Origin: Monoplex corrugatus
Lineage: Eukaryota > Mollusca > Gastropoda > Littorinimorpha > Ranellidae
Assembly (NCBI GenBank): GCA_030674185.1
Contig: JAPXFY010000026.1
Coordinates: 38,018,209 to 38,082,208 of the forward strand
Length of the DNA: 64,000 nt
Direction of reading: 5' to 3'
Both the position numbers and the translations under genes were made by a program. Within the stretch, counting starts at the first letter, position 1. The number at the start of each line of letters is the position of its first letter. This document shows, one piece after another, positions 1-10,675 of the stretch. The notes beneath the pieces are model-generated. The model saw only the letters and a program-made list of their open reading frames with translations, ran no database searches and was not told the DNA's origin.

Positions 1-977
1 TGGAACGTGCACGTGCCTGATAGGCAAGTTCAGCCCAGCGTCCCTCAGCAGCAAACTGAATCCCTTGACAAGAGATGAACACATCTCCAATTCTCCAGAA
101 CATTTTTCTAGTCAGAAGAAGCAATTTCTGGACACTGTTCCACTGACCTTCTGATACCAGGTGACTCATAAAAAGATCATGTCCGTGTTTCCGCAGACTT
201 GCAATATACACTCTGTAAACGTGTGAGGATCTTTGTTCAGCACAGCTGGACAGCCCACCACAGCCGTCGTGTCAAGAGATGTACCGACACATCCTTCAGC
301 TGCTTCTTCGTGCAGAGAGGCAGCACGTAGTCTGACAGTTCCCACGTTGTTGCCTCTTTTGCGGCTTTGTTCATGGCCCATATCCGTTGTGCGTTACTGA
401 TCGCACGCCGTTGTTTTATCAGTGTTCCCATTGCCCACCAGAAACGACGAGAAACCAGTTGTTTTAGCGCAGAATGCAGGTCTTCGTCAGTGCAGTGTGG
501 AATGACCATTTCCTGGGCATCTCGCTGCGTGGCACGCCCACACACTTGCAACAACGCCCATCTTTTCTGAGGAGCTGTGAGATGGACACGTCGATGTAAC
601 TCTGCGCTAAGTTCGTCCCATCTTCCTCCGGCAACAAGACACAGGAGTTTATTGTCCACAGTGTGGTCTCCAACGTTCCACTCCCGATTTTCTTCTCCTA
701 CAATTATCGACAGATTGAGAACGTTTTTCCATAGACCTTCAGTGATGAGCTGTGTCATAGCGGAATCTATCTGTGTGCTACTACAAACGGAGAGAACGTG
801 TTGCAAGAACTGCTGAGTGTTGGTGGACCGACTGCTCTCCACAAGGACCCCAATTTTCTGCTGCTCACTCAGTTGACCCGAGTCCACCCACTGCTTTATG
901 AGTGTCCAGTTTCCTTCTTCTACGGCTCGACTTATTCTATTGCTAAAGCTTTGTGATGGTGTCTGTGTGGACGCCAT
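1..977 (-). CDS. Helical tandem-repeat protein, unknown family, partial and frame-broken
   Basis: A start codon at 975-977 opens a 246-residue frame that stops at 237. The protein is built from degenerate units of about 55-60 residues: a short helix with a Trp (GNWTLIKQWV, GRWDELSAEL, RFWWAMGTLI, RLWWAVQL), a basic or Gln-rich helix (LSEQQKIGVL, APQKRWALLQ, NAQRIWAMNK), then a segment ending in Cys (LSVC, IPHCT, LPLCT). No signal peptide or membrane span is seen. The repeat pattern continues past the stop in a second frame (about 240 down to 160: AVLNKDPHTF, CILQVCGNTD) and then a third (about 166 to 1: MSHLVSEGQWNSVQKL), so two frameshifts or an unseen intron interrupt it. The lesions could be real decay or assembly indels. 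I do not recognise the family; an ARM/HEAT-like solenoid fold is inference. The gene runs off the window. Confidence 0.6.
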
Positions 978-1028
978 TGTGAAGGATGTTCTGCAGAATG
1001 CTCACAGTTGAGTGGTAGCAACAGTCCT

Positions 1029-1046
1029 GTGGAGTGGGAAAAAAGA
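1029..1046 (-). promoter_or_regulatory. Candidate 3' splice site in the 5' UTR of the repeat-protein gene
   Basis: Read on the minus strand, a pyrimidine-rich stretch (TTTTTTCCCACTCCACAG) lies about 50 bases upstream of the ATG of the repeat-protein frame. It looks like a normal acceptor, so the coding region probably begins in exon 2 behind a non-coding first exon. No transcript support is available from sequence alone. Confidence 0.4.
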
Positions 1047-1097
1047 AAACACACATTAATGTGAAAAACAAAGACTCATGTGCAAGGTACTTGAGCT

Positions 1098-1112
1098 AAG
1101 AGAGAGCGAGCG

Positions 1113-1159
<47 letters not shown>

Positions 1160-1275
1160 GACAGAAAGAGAGAGGGAGAGAGAGAGACAGAGAAACAGAG
1201 TGAGAGAGAGGGAGAGAGAGATAGAGACAGAAAGAAAGACAGAGAGAGACAGAGACAAAGAGAGACAGACATACA
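1098..1275. repeat. (GA)n microsatellite with interspersed GACA
   Basis: Almost pure purine GA repeats, with GACAGA variants in the second half. The stretch translates on the minus strand as a Ser/Leu-rich open frame that is not a gene. From about 1,280 to 1,990 I see no recognisable coding or repeat feature. Confidence 0.95.
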
Positions 1276-1998
1276 GAGAGAGTGATGGAGAAGGAAGGAG
1301 AGTGAAGGACTTACTGCGTGAATCTAGACACCCTCAGTCCCTCACCCTACGACACTTGGCACCTTTTTTTTCTTAGTAACTTACTTTTCCATTCCGCTTT
1401 TACTGGGTGTGGCGGGGATGTGACGGCTGACAGTCTGCAGCAAGAGGGGAAGCAAGCCTGGCGTATTGTCACAGCATTTGCTGATATGGGATGTGTCTGC
1501 CACACCACTGACCCTGCTCTGTCGTGGTCTTCCTTTGGCTCTAAAGCCCCGTGAGTCCTCGAAGGGCTGGCTGGTTGACTATTTGCATCCTGATGAGGAG
1601 GTATAACTTGTTTGATCTCCTGTTGTGTGATGCATGGTTGACAGGGTGTTGTTCCGACCATCTCTCGCACTTCATCATCATCATCTAATCGTGTCTCTTT
1701 TCATCTTGTCTGCTACTCTTTTTTTTTATTGAGACATCTGATCTTAAAAGGTTATGGCCCGCACTTGATCAAACCACGATCTCTCTTCTTAAGTCGTCTC
1801 CCTTTTAAATCCAGCTATACGTGACGCTGAAGCAGCAGAATGAATGTTTCGAAAAGAGTGTACGCACAAGGGAAGATACCATCATTGAACTTTGAAATTA
1901 CAATGACCAAAGATGAGACATGAGACACATAAACTCACATAATCTCACAACCTGACTGGCAAGAAGGAAAGGAGTGAAAGAAAAAATCAGCAACACGT

Positions 1999-2001
<3 letters not shown>

Positions 2002-2070
<69 letters not shown>

Positions 2071-2082
2071 GTGGTGGTGTGT

Positions 2083-2153
<71 letters not shown>
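2002..2153. repeat. Compound (GA)n-(GT)n microsatellite
   Basis: A GA tract with GAGG interruptions passes directly into about 30 uninterrupted GT units. Open frames reading Arg-Glu or Val-Cys here are repeat artefacts. Confidence 0.97.
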
Positions 2154-2155
<2 letters not shown>

Positions 2156-2587
2156 AGTTAGTGTGGGATTTCCAGTTTCGCTGCTTTTTGTGAAACTGTT
2201 TCTAATGAATTTGACATCATTTGATTTTTTTTAACGTAACTTTCCCTCGTTCCCCCTTTTGAACTGATTTTGAAAGGGAAAATATCCACAGTTTTCTTGG
2301 GACAACATTCAGTAGCCTATTTCTTTTGAGTGACTGTGTATCAATGTATGCTAATCCAGTTTGCACGATATATTCACTTGTTTTGTTTGGAAAAAATAGT
2401 GAATTAGTTTCATGGATCAGCTCGAAAGTCATGGCACAACAAGGTCAAGGTCACCATGCCCCCCTCCAAAAAAAAAGTCTAAATTTCTTGTTTTTCTTGA
2501 AGGTGTGTGAACAGTGCTTTCACAGGAACTTCTCACGATATTTACAGTCTGTTTGCACTGCTGTGACAGGGAGGGAGAGAATGACAA

Positions 2588-2880
2588 TGGTTCAGACGTT
2601 CGCCTGCCAATAACTAAACTCGAGGTTCCAGGGTTCGCTCCTCGTACAGGCCTCGACTTTTCTCCTCAGTTTGACCGGAAAATCGAACTGAACGTCTAGT
2701 CCTTCGGAAGGGGACGAAATATGAGTCGGACCCATGTACCTTCTGGCTGCGCACGTTAACGATCCCATGGCAGTTGAAAATCGTAAAGAGCAGAGCAGAG
2801 CTTGGCTGCTTTGGTAAAAAACATTGGAGGGGTAGGTCGATTTCCCAGGTCCCACCCCTTAAAGACCAATTAGCCTTTTT
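2588..2880 (+). mobile_element. SINE-like interspersed repeat (tRNA-related head)
   Basis: The stretch begins with a TGGTTCAGACGTTCGCCTG-type segment resembling a tRNA D-arm, followed by a TTCGCTCC box, then a body with an inverted CGAACTGAACG/CGTT-rich part and a T/A-rich end. The layout fits molluscan tRNA-derived SINEs, but the B box is imperfect and no clear target duplication is seen. The next 700 bases (2,900-3,590) hold other repeat-like sequence (a tail of repeated GAAACTGAA at 3,190) and no gene I can support. Confidence 0.4.
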
Positions 2881-3589
2881 GCTTTTCTGAAGTCTTACTT
2901 TAAAAAAAGTGAATATGAATATGAACTTGAAGCGAGGGAGAGGGGATGGGCATTGCCCTCATAGTGCTGGGCCCGGGAAATGCTGAGGTCTCTGCCACTT
3001 CATTCTCCTAGGACCTCAGGGCTATGACACTATCTACGAGACTCGTAGGTAAGATATCAGGACCTGGCGAGCAAGTGGGTTTATGTGCAGGCTTAAGGTT
3101 TGTGCCATGGTCATTCTGGCTCTTCTCCATCACATGACACCTGTGACGTTAGTGCATATGGAATTCATTCCAAGCGCGGAGACATCTTGAGAAACTGAAA
3201 CTGAATTGAAACTGAAATACTGTGACAGTCTACCATTGCCCTCGTTTCACAGCATTATGAGATCTCAGTGATCTGGACAAGTACAATATCTGGATTGTCT
3301 TCTGAGCAGCGGCAATTTCAAATAAGATTTTGTCATGCATTGAGCCAACTTCAACCGCTGTTACAGAAACATTCAAGCCATTTAGATGAACCTCCTTCTA
3401 TAACTAGGGTTAATGTGTCATTTACGATTAAAAATTGGAATGGACATAATCGCCTTTATAGTTTTGGTAATATCTTGAGCGAGATTAACCAAAACCGAAG
3501 CGTTGGTGACTTTGGTAAACTGTAATCTCACAACTGTAATATTGTCAAAATATACATATCTGGTCATGAATGTGGTCAAACCAGTAGTA

Positions 3590-4058
3590 GTAAGAAACTC
3601 TGGGGAGAGCCAGACATCAGAAGGTCCTCAGAGGAGAAACCCCGGCAAGCAAGTGTTTTGGCACTTACGTAACTCCTGGCATTCTAAGGGGGCCAGGCTG
3701 CATATGGGTCATGACTTCTGGATGCTCCTCTGTTGTCCCCATTTTTAAAAAAAAATTGTTCTCCACCTGGAATCGAACCCGCGCATCCTACGTTGTCAGG
3801 TTCCTCAAGGCAAAGTCACCCTTGTGACGGATATCTGAACCACATGGCCATCGGTCACCTGCAACATGTAAGCCTTATGACATTCACTTTTATTCCTTCT
3901 GGTCCAAATCCAGCTGGAGCTTTTTTCCACTGCTTCTGCCATTGCCTTTAGGGCTCTCGTCCTCTCTCTACCCGAACTCGAGAGTTGCTTCATGAGATCA
4001 TAGGCTGATGTGCTTATCAACCTCCTTGTTCCAACCTCTATGGCCAAAACCACAGCAG
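3590..4058 (-). mobile_element. 3' end of an R2-type (restriction-like endonuclease) LINE
   Basis: The minus strand from 4058 encodes AIEVGTRRLISTSAYDLMK then a Trp-Ile-Trp-x-Arg-Arg-Asn end. This matches the C-terminus of the longer element at 61.7-63.8 kb (AIEVGARGFVGTSAYDLMK). It is followed by a tRNA-like stretch (3765-3865), an A-rich run, and about 150 bases also shared with the other copy, ending in a TAC-type tail near 3590. The copy is 5' truncated and dead. Confidence 0.8.
3765..3865 (-). other. tRNA-like module (A box and B box) in the 3' region of the R2-type LINE
   Basis: On the minus strand TGGCCATGTGG at 3840-3850 fits the pol III A box and GGTTCGATTCC at 3769-3779 is a perfect B box, about 60 bases apart. 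It follows the LINE reading frame in the same orientation. A tRNA-like module of different sequence sits at the same place in the second copy (61848-61925). It is not a tRNA gene: no cloverleaf can be completed. Confidence 0.55.
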
Positions 4059-4770
4059 TCTGTGTAGCAGTATAAACAGAACTGTCAGATGGAAAATGTT
4101 TTCAGAACGAATGACTGGGAACAGCGGAACAGAAGGCAGCAACAGCAACACCTTCATCAGAGCTGGATCCATCAGTTAAGATTCTATGGGATGATGGACA
4201 TTTCTCACACAGTTCTGCATAAAACGACTTGAACGCCAGTGAACTGGTACAGTCCTTACAGAAGGAAACAAGAACAAAACAGACCTTTGGTGTTTTCAAA
4301 GTCCATGGACTGGAGCTTTTCGTGTGGATATTTTCCAAAAGCTTGTGGTCAGACTCGACGGCGAAGTGCTTTCAAAACGAGTATGTGTGAAAGCATTCAA
4401 GCCATAAGCCAATTGCTAGAAATTCTTTTAATGCTTGTATATGGTTGCTTAGTTTCGGTGAAAGCTTTACTGGCAAAGGCTCTCGATATGTCATCCTGGC
4501 CAAAACTGCTCCCAGTCTTATCATTCACGCATCAGCTTGAATCTCTGCTGGTTTCCTGACATCACAATAGCTGATTGATGTATCTTTGTATATCAAGTTC
4601 TTGCCTCTCTCAAACGCTCCCCGATATGAAAGGTTCCCTCTGCCACTGAAATCTTTTTTCGTCATGTTCCTAAGCTGTGTTGTCTGGCTGTCAGTTTGGG
4701 GATAAAGGTGCCACGTACTGGACAGTTCTGAGGAACTGTTGCAGCTCTGTGAGATTTTTTCCCATCCCAT
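4059..4770 (-). pseudogene. LINE remnant: end of RT and start of an RNase H domain
   Basis: Short minus-strand frames interrupted by stops read as a LINE pol tail. One around 4100-4340 contains SSHRILTDGSSSDEGVAVAA, which fits the first catalytic motif of LINE-encoded RNase H (TDGS). Upstream frames (4340-4560, LARMTYREPLPVKLSP and nearby) fit the thumb/connection region. This is typical of I/CR1-group elements that keep an RNase H domain. It is joined directly to the R2-type LINE tail at 4058, so that element probably inserted here. From 4,770 to 5,000 I see nothing assignable apart from a short GATGAT repeat. Confidence 0.45.
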
Positions 4771-4959
4771 TTTCTACGCCACCTGAATCAGTGAATGGCC
4801 ACAGAAGCTGGCACAGTTTTTGCAATGCGATGATGATGATGTCGATGAGGATGATAATCCTGATGCCATGGAGTTTCATCTAGGAGTGAGACTGCGTGAC
4901 AGGGCTGTACTCTACGCTTACTATCATATCACATACTGGTGTCAACCAGACCCGAGAGA

Positions 4960-5200
4960 TACAGACTCTTGCGGTGCTGGTCAGAAGATTTAAGCGGCAC
5001 CCTCAATGACACATCCGTGAAGTGGATGAGATTCGACCGAGTGGTCCCATTTTTCCCAATGAGCCTGTAGCACGCCCAACTCTAGGTAGGAGCCGGTTAG
5101 AGCCGAAAAATCCCACAATGATTTTTAAAGGGACTGATGGGGATTTGAACCCACAACCTTCCAGTCAGTAGTCCACTACACCACAGTGACTAGCTGTGAG
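4960..5200 (-). mobile_element. tRNA-derived SINE
   Basis: On the minus strand the element starts at about 5200 with GTGGTGTAGTGG (A box) followed about 30 bases later by GGTTCAAATCC (B box), the spacing of a tRNA-derived SINE head. A unique body follows, running to about 4960. The plus strand shows the mirror image (GGATTTGAACC at about 5140). Confidence 0.65.
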
Positions 5201-5469
5201 ATTCTTTGGCGATGGTTTACACTTCTACACGTATTTTTGGATCAGGGTGAGCATCCTCGATTCAGAGAAGAATTGAACCTATGGGCTTTGATATAACACT
5301 TGTCAATGCTGAGCACCAGTCCATTCCTCTAGGAAACTTGCAATCATGTTCTTCATAATTTCTTTTTTTGTTTGGTTAATGCGCTAGGTAATTTATGTCC
5401 GTTTTATATACTTATATACATATACAAACATACACACACACACATACTATATATATATATATAAATATG

Positions 5470-5592
5470 TTTTGATGTCCTTAGTTTATGTTTTAAATTT
5501 GCATTCAGGTGTGTTTTCTAAATCCCATGTACGATAATTTGGACGAGAGTGATCAACACTAGGGGCTTTAAACAACAATAACAATAAAAGCG
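5470..5592 (+). mobile_element. Repeat A fragment (SINE-like family), plus orientation
   Basis: The sequence matches the 3' half of the Repeat A family: the GCATTCAGGTGTGTTTTC and AAATCCCATGT blocks, then a CACTAGGGGC block, ending TTTAAACAACAATAACAAT. The AACAATAA-type tail marks the 3' end, so this copy is inserted opposite to the other six in the window. Confidence 0.6.
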
Positions 5593-5784
5593 CCGAATCC
5601 AAAATGCTGAGTTTAAAGCCTGGCCTCGGATCTCTCAACGAGTCACCCCCAAACATCCTACTTTCGGTTTCTCTTTGACAAGACCCAACTCGTCTTTTTG
5701 TCCTTACAGATGAGTTTCAAATAATTTTAACTAAACGATAGGCTGTCTGGTTTAGGAAACATTCAGATGTGCAATCATGACTAT

Positions 5785-5876
5785 GTGTGCATGCATGCGT
5801 GCATGTGTGCGTGCATGCATGCGTGCATGTGTGCGTGCATGCGTGTGTGTGTGTGTATGTGTGTGTGTGTGTGTGT

Positions 5877-5933
<57 letters not shown>

Positions 5934-5938
5934 TGTGT

Positions 5939-5980
<42 letters not shown>

Positions 5981-6095
5981 AAAAACGTCTTGATTATTTT
6001 CAGAAGAGCATGTTTCTTGTTGCTTTCGTTCTTGCTGTTCTGAAATTGGCTGTTGAATAATGTCAACAGTACAGGTACAGACTTGATTGATAAAG

Positions 6096-6151
<56 letters not shown>

Positions 6152-6221
6152 AACATATAAATATACATACATACGCACATACATATGCATATACATATAT
6201 ATATGTATCACCTATACATCA

Positions 6222-6260
<39 letters not shown>
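5785..6260. repeat. Microsatellite cluster: ATGCGTGC, (TG)n, (CA)n, (TA)n
   Basis: A CATG/CGTG-rich start (5785-5845) leads into long TG tracts with TC interruptions (to 5980). A separate CA tract lies at 6098-6150 and a TA tract at 6222-6258. Open frames here (poly His-Thr or Val-Cys) are artefacts. Confidence 0.95.
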
Positions 6261-6263
<3 letters not shown>

Positions 6264-6429
6264 ATTACTTGAGAAACGGACAGAGCAAATAGCATGATTA
6301 CGGACTGATCCAAACAGCTAAAGGAGACATGCCCAACTTCTCTAGCTTTCATAAGTCAATGCTGAATGATACTAACTGCTAAGACAGCCTACAGATTCCG
6401 TCGATATAAAAACATACAATCAAGACATA

Positions 6430-6667
6430 TCAATTTTAACACTCCCATATTATAATTCTACACACGGATACAGATCTCACATAGGTATGATACGAAGACT
6501 GAATTAGTCATAGTGTCTACATTTGTATCAGTCCAGTTCAATCCACTTTCCCTAATTTTTGTGACCACAACTAACTACCAATAGTATCTACGTCTTTTAC
6601 TATCACTACAGCACAACACATGAAACAATGCATGAATCTACAGTCCGCTTACCTTCAGCAGTGTTCA

Positions 6668-6698
<31 letters not shown>

Positions 6699-7690
6699 GA
6701 GAGGCAATATGGCGGATCATCCGCTTCTCCACGCAACAAGTTTTAGTTTCGTTTTCACAATTTTCTCAGAAAGGCCATAAAGCAATGCGCAGTGAAAAAA
6801 TTGCAATTATCTTTGTTATTATGAATTATTCTTATATAACACTATGCCCGGAAATCCGTTCAGACTCGCAAGGCTTAATGTGTTCACAGTGTTATGAATG
6901 TACACAGCGGCAATGACATGATTATCCCAAGGGAGAGAGGAACAAATAAGTTAATAGGCCAACCTAATACTAATTGTCTTCCTTGTTTTCTATCGCCCCG
7001 CGAGGACGGTTTCTGACGGTGGAGGAGAGGAGGTGTCTTTCGTTATTATGTATTTCTTTAGGCATAATTCATTGTTTATATTTTTATGTATATAATGATT
7101 TATTTACCTATCTATTTTACATTCGGTCCGCATCTAAGCAGGATCTATGCAACACTCCCATATTATAATTATACACACAGATACAGATCTCACATACTAG
7201 GGTGATACGAAGACTGAATGAGTCATAGTACCTACATTTGTATCAGTCCAATCCACTTTCCCTTTTTTTTGTGACCACACAACTATCACTACTATCTACA
7301 TCTTTTACTATCAATACACCACAACACATGAAACAAGGCTTGAATCTACAGTCCACTTACCTTCAGCAGTGTTCAACACACACATACAAACACAAACACA
7401 GAGAGGCAATATGGCGGATCATCCACTTCTCCACGCAACAAGTTTCGGTTTCGTAAACAATGCGTCGTGAAAAACCACTCCAAATTACAGGTGGCTTTCC
7501 ATCGGATGCCATGTTGTTTTGATTGCAATTTGTTTTTTTAAATTCTTCTCGTACACAGTTATGCTCGGAAATTCGTTCAGGCTCGCAAGGCTTAATACAT
7601 TTGCAGTGTTATGAATATATACAGCGGCAATGATATAATTCTCCCGAGGAAGAAAGGGACAGATAAATTATGCTCGTAGGCGGACGCTAT
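6430..7690. repeat. Direct segmental duplication, about 700-bp unit
   Basis: The block starting ACTCCCATATTATAATT at 6440 recurs at 7154. The matching parts include the ATACGAAGACTGAAT segment, the CTACAGTCC...CTTACCTTCAGCAG segment with a CA microsatellite, GAGAGGCAATATGGCGGATC (6702 and 7401), and a CGGAAAT..CGTTCAG..CTCGCAAGG segment (6850 and 7566). The second copy lacks parts of the middle. No coding frame is conserved between copies. The stretch 7,700-8,000 holds nothing assignable. Confidence 0.85.
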
Positions 7691-8000
7691 CTCGTGACAC
7701 TAAAGTAATGACTAGACTGGGTTACAGTGCAGTTTACCTACATGTATTTTCACTTGTCCTTCGTTCCTGCTGAGCTCGAGCAAATGGTGCATGGTTCTGC
7801 TGTTATTATTATTTTGTTGTTGTTGTTATTATCATTATTATTTTCTCTGAGGAGTGTGTGTGTTGTTCATTTCTTAAGACAGGTTTGATACACTCATGCC
7901 TTTTTGCTTCATTTTATTGTTCGTGCCTTTATCAAAATATTCAAATGCCAGCTTGAGAGTGCGTGTGCATATGGTTTAAGTCTTTGTTGCAATCTGTTTA

Positions 8001-8002
<2 letters not shown>

Positions 8003-8068
<66 letters not shown>

Positions 8069-8142
8069 ATGTGTGTGTGTGTGCATGTGTGTGTGTGTGT
8101 GTGTGTGTGCGCGCGCCCATGCGTGTGTTTGTGTGTGTGTTT
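8003..8142. repeat. (TG)n microsatellite
   Basis: TG repeats with GCATG and CGCG interruptions. From 8,280 to 8,450 there is an A-rich stretch and a short degenerate CCTAACCC-like run (8340-8380) too short to be a telomere relic. Confidence 0.95.
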
Positions 8143-8454
8143 TGATCATAAATGAGCATACACAGCTATCTGTATCTTTGGATTGTCATGTATGATATCC
8201 ATTTAAGCGAGTGTTCTATAAAAATGCAGTTTATAGTGTATGAATTCTTGCCTAAATTTGAATAAAAAATATTGAGATAGAAAAAAAAGAAAAATATGCA
8301 CGGCTGAATATACAACTACAGACGCCACACATCTAGAGGCTTAGCCTAATCCTAACTAAACCTTACCCTAACCCTACATCGCGCCCTTGGGTTGACAGTC
8401 TAATCTACTCCGACAAATAAACCAATGCTGACAGGTGAGGTTCTGTGACCACCA

Positions 8455-9010
8455 AAATTCCCTCCCTTCCTCCTGTGGGTCTCCCGCACTCTTCTGCCCC
8501 CCCCCCCCCCAAAGATCCCTCACTCCGCCCCTGGAGCTCCTTAACTATCCTCGAACTCCAAGGTTCCTTTCCACCCCCTCCTGCGGGGCTCCCCCATCTC
8601 CGACCCCCAAAGTTCCTTCCTTTCCCCCCTCTTCGACCCTCAAAGTTCCCTCCCTGCCCCCTTCTTTGACCCCCAAATTTCCTTCCCTCCTCCCCCTCTC
8701 CGACCCCCAATGTTCCCTCCCCCCATTTTTTGACCCCCAAAGTACCCTCCCCTCCCCTTTTGGAGCCCCAAAGTACGCTCCCCCCTTTTGGACCCCCAAA
8801 GTTCCCTCCCCTGCCCCTCTTCCGACCCCAAAGTTCCCTCCCTTCCTTCCTTCCTCCCTCCCCCTCTTCAACCCCCAAGGTTCTGTCCCTCCCTCCCTCG
8901 GGCTCCCCCTCATCTTCGAACACCAAAGTTCTTTTCTCCCTCGGGGTTACACCCTGCTCTCCCTCCCTCGGGCTCCACACCACCTCGAACCCAAGGTTCA
9001 TTCCCACCTT
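8455..9010. repeat. Pyrimidine-rich minisatellite (GACCCCCAAAGTTCCCTCCC-type units)
   Basis: About a dozen degenerate units of roughly 30-45 bases, each with a CCCAAAGTTCC core flanked by C/T runs. Because the unit lacks stops in several frames, long open frames exist on both strands (a Gly/Glu/Arg-rich one of 220 codons on the minus strand, Pro/Ser-rich ones on the plus strand). They carry no domain and I do not call a gene. The C/G strand asymmetry may favour G-quadruplex or triplex structure. Confidence 0.85.
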
Positions 9011-9486
9011 CCAGTCTGATATCAGTTCTTCGTTTATTAGTCTGATATCAGTTCGATTAACTTTCAAACCTTATGTTGTTCACATTATCTCTTTGAAAAA
9101 TATGTAGGACCTATGTTGTACCTGTCAACATCCATACTATCTCTTTTTCGATAAAAAGAAGTGTCTTGAAAGAGGAGCTTTTTTTCAAAAAGGGGGGTGG
9201 GGGGGGGGGGTGGATACCTAACCAACCATACACCTAGTAAAAGATGGACAAAAAGGTCAGATGGGCATGGCGTCTTTTTCTTTTCCATTTATCTGTGTCA
9301 GGCTCGCTAGGACCTGATCTTGCTAGGAGGGACAGACAGAATTTACAGACTTAATTACTTATCTTCCCAACACACGGTAATGGTCAACAAAACTATTTTT
9401 TCATTCACCCATATGTAATAGCTGTCATCCAACAATACAGGAGTTCACAAATTGCATATTAACATATATCTTAATCGCAATTGTTC

Positions 9487-9491
<5 letters not shown>

Positions 9492-9539
<48 letters not shown>

Positions 9540-9552
9540 CGCACACACACGC
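9492..9552. repeat. (CA)n microsatellite
   Basis: About 25 CA units followed by a short ACGCACAC tail. Flanks 9,050-9,490 and 9,560-9,920 contain a poly-G run (9196-9211) and nothing I can assign. Confidence 0.95.
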
Positions 9553-9924
9553 ACAAAAACTAGCTGCTTCATCCACACATTTCAAACATCTACATCCAAA
9601 CACCCTACAGCACCAGGACTCTAACAGCGAGTGCACAGAGTTACTTGACTGCACAGTCGACCTGACGCTAGCCTTTGCTATTGGCAGTCTTAACCCAAAC
9701 GCTGTCTAAACCAGCTTGGCAGTCCCAGGCTGGTTAAACCCCACGACACGGTTCTCAAAACAAGTCCAACATCACAAATTTCATCAAATAACTACACAAC
9801 GTACTAACATTGTATAATCCACAGCGCTTCACAGTTAAAAGCTCAATCAAATTATGATAAGCTTAGTACCACAAAAGAAAAAACCCTTGAAATTTAGTTG
9901 AACTGTCAACTGAAATGAATTTGA

Positions 9925-10180
9925 GGTTAGGTATAAGTAATCATCACGTTGCACCAAGGCAAGACAAATGATTAAACCTAGCCCTGACAAAAGGTTATGA
10001 ATACATGAAGGTAACAATTCCTATACCCCAAAAAATTTTGTTAGGATCTCAATCGAAGTGGATTTTAAATCAAGTATAAGTAACCATCGCGTTACCCCAA
10101 GGCAAGGCAAGGCAAATGATTGAACTTAGCTCCGATCAAATTTTATGAATATATGAAGGTAAATTCGTTACCCATCACAA
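9925..10180. repeat. Degenerate tandem duplication, about 145-bp unit
   Basis: A block with GTATAAGTAATCATC, then CAAGGCAAGACAAATGATT and ATGAAGGTAA, recurs about 145 bases downstream as GTATAAGTAACCATCG, CAAGGCAAATGATTGAA and ATGAAGGTAA. No open frame is shared. Confidence 0.65.
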
Positions 10181-10370
10181 CGTACACATAAAAGAATCGC
10201 ATGAAATAAAACCATAGAACGTTTACCACGACATGGGCCCAAAATACAAAACATTAGCCGGCCCTTGACAATAGCCACACACTCATACTGGCACTCAATA
10301 ATAAAACTACAATATCCATTTTATCTTTAACTTCCTCGTCAGCTGTCAGTCTGCCACACAACACACATTA

Positions 10371-10675
10371 ATTAATAAATTAAACTAGCCTTACGTTAGG
10401 AAGGGGACATTTAATTGGAATTATTATGAGAATGTTGCTGGGAAGGGGAAGTTACGTGAGACGTGACATGAGTATTGGCGCGCGATGCTATCCAGGTCAG
10501 TATTCAGAGTACAAGTGACCACTAGACCATTACGAATAGGGAGGGATCGTTTAGGAACTTGAACATTGAGATCATTGCATGGGTGGGCACGTAACTTCCC
10601 CTTCCCAGCAACATTCTCATAATAATTCCAATTAAACGTCCCCTTCCTAACGTAAGGCTAGTTTAATTTATTAAT
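10371..10675. repeat. 88-bp inverted repeat abutting the DIRS element
   Basis: The arm at 10371-10458 and the reverse complement of 10588-10675 agree at 87 of 88 positions by eye. The 129-bp spacer begins with sequence (10449-10500: ACGTGAGACGTGACATGAG then GGCGCGCGATGC) that is the inverted copy of what lies just inside the right end of the neighbouring DIRS element. The right arm ends at the first base of the DIRS left terminus. It looks like a short non-autonomous relative of the DIRS element or a by-product of its replication. Confidence 0.8.

Noticed and set aside
1347..1670. 107-codon minus frame as a host gene
   Set aside because: No domain, no splice context and an overlapping plus frame of similar length.
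3765..3865. Functional tRNA gene
   Set aside because: A and B boxes are present but arms do not pair and the position is fixed within a LINE tail. The same applies to 61848-61925 and the SINE heads at 5140, 27030 and 28290.
5717..6211. Open frames of 60-164 codons across CA/TG tracts (also 8004, 31169, 34818, 38545, 40286)
   Set aside because: Poly His-Thr or Val-Cys translations of microsatellites, open on both strands, with no domain.
8340..8382. Telomeric repeat relic (CCTAACCC-like)
   Set aside because: Only two to three imperfect units, not the TTAGGG array expected.
8405..9067. 220-codon Gly/Glu/Arg-rich minus frame
   Set aside because: It arises from the GACCCCCAAAGTTCC minisatellite, and frames on the opposite strand are equally open.
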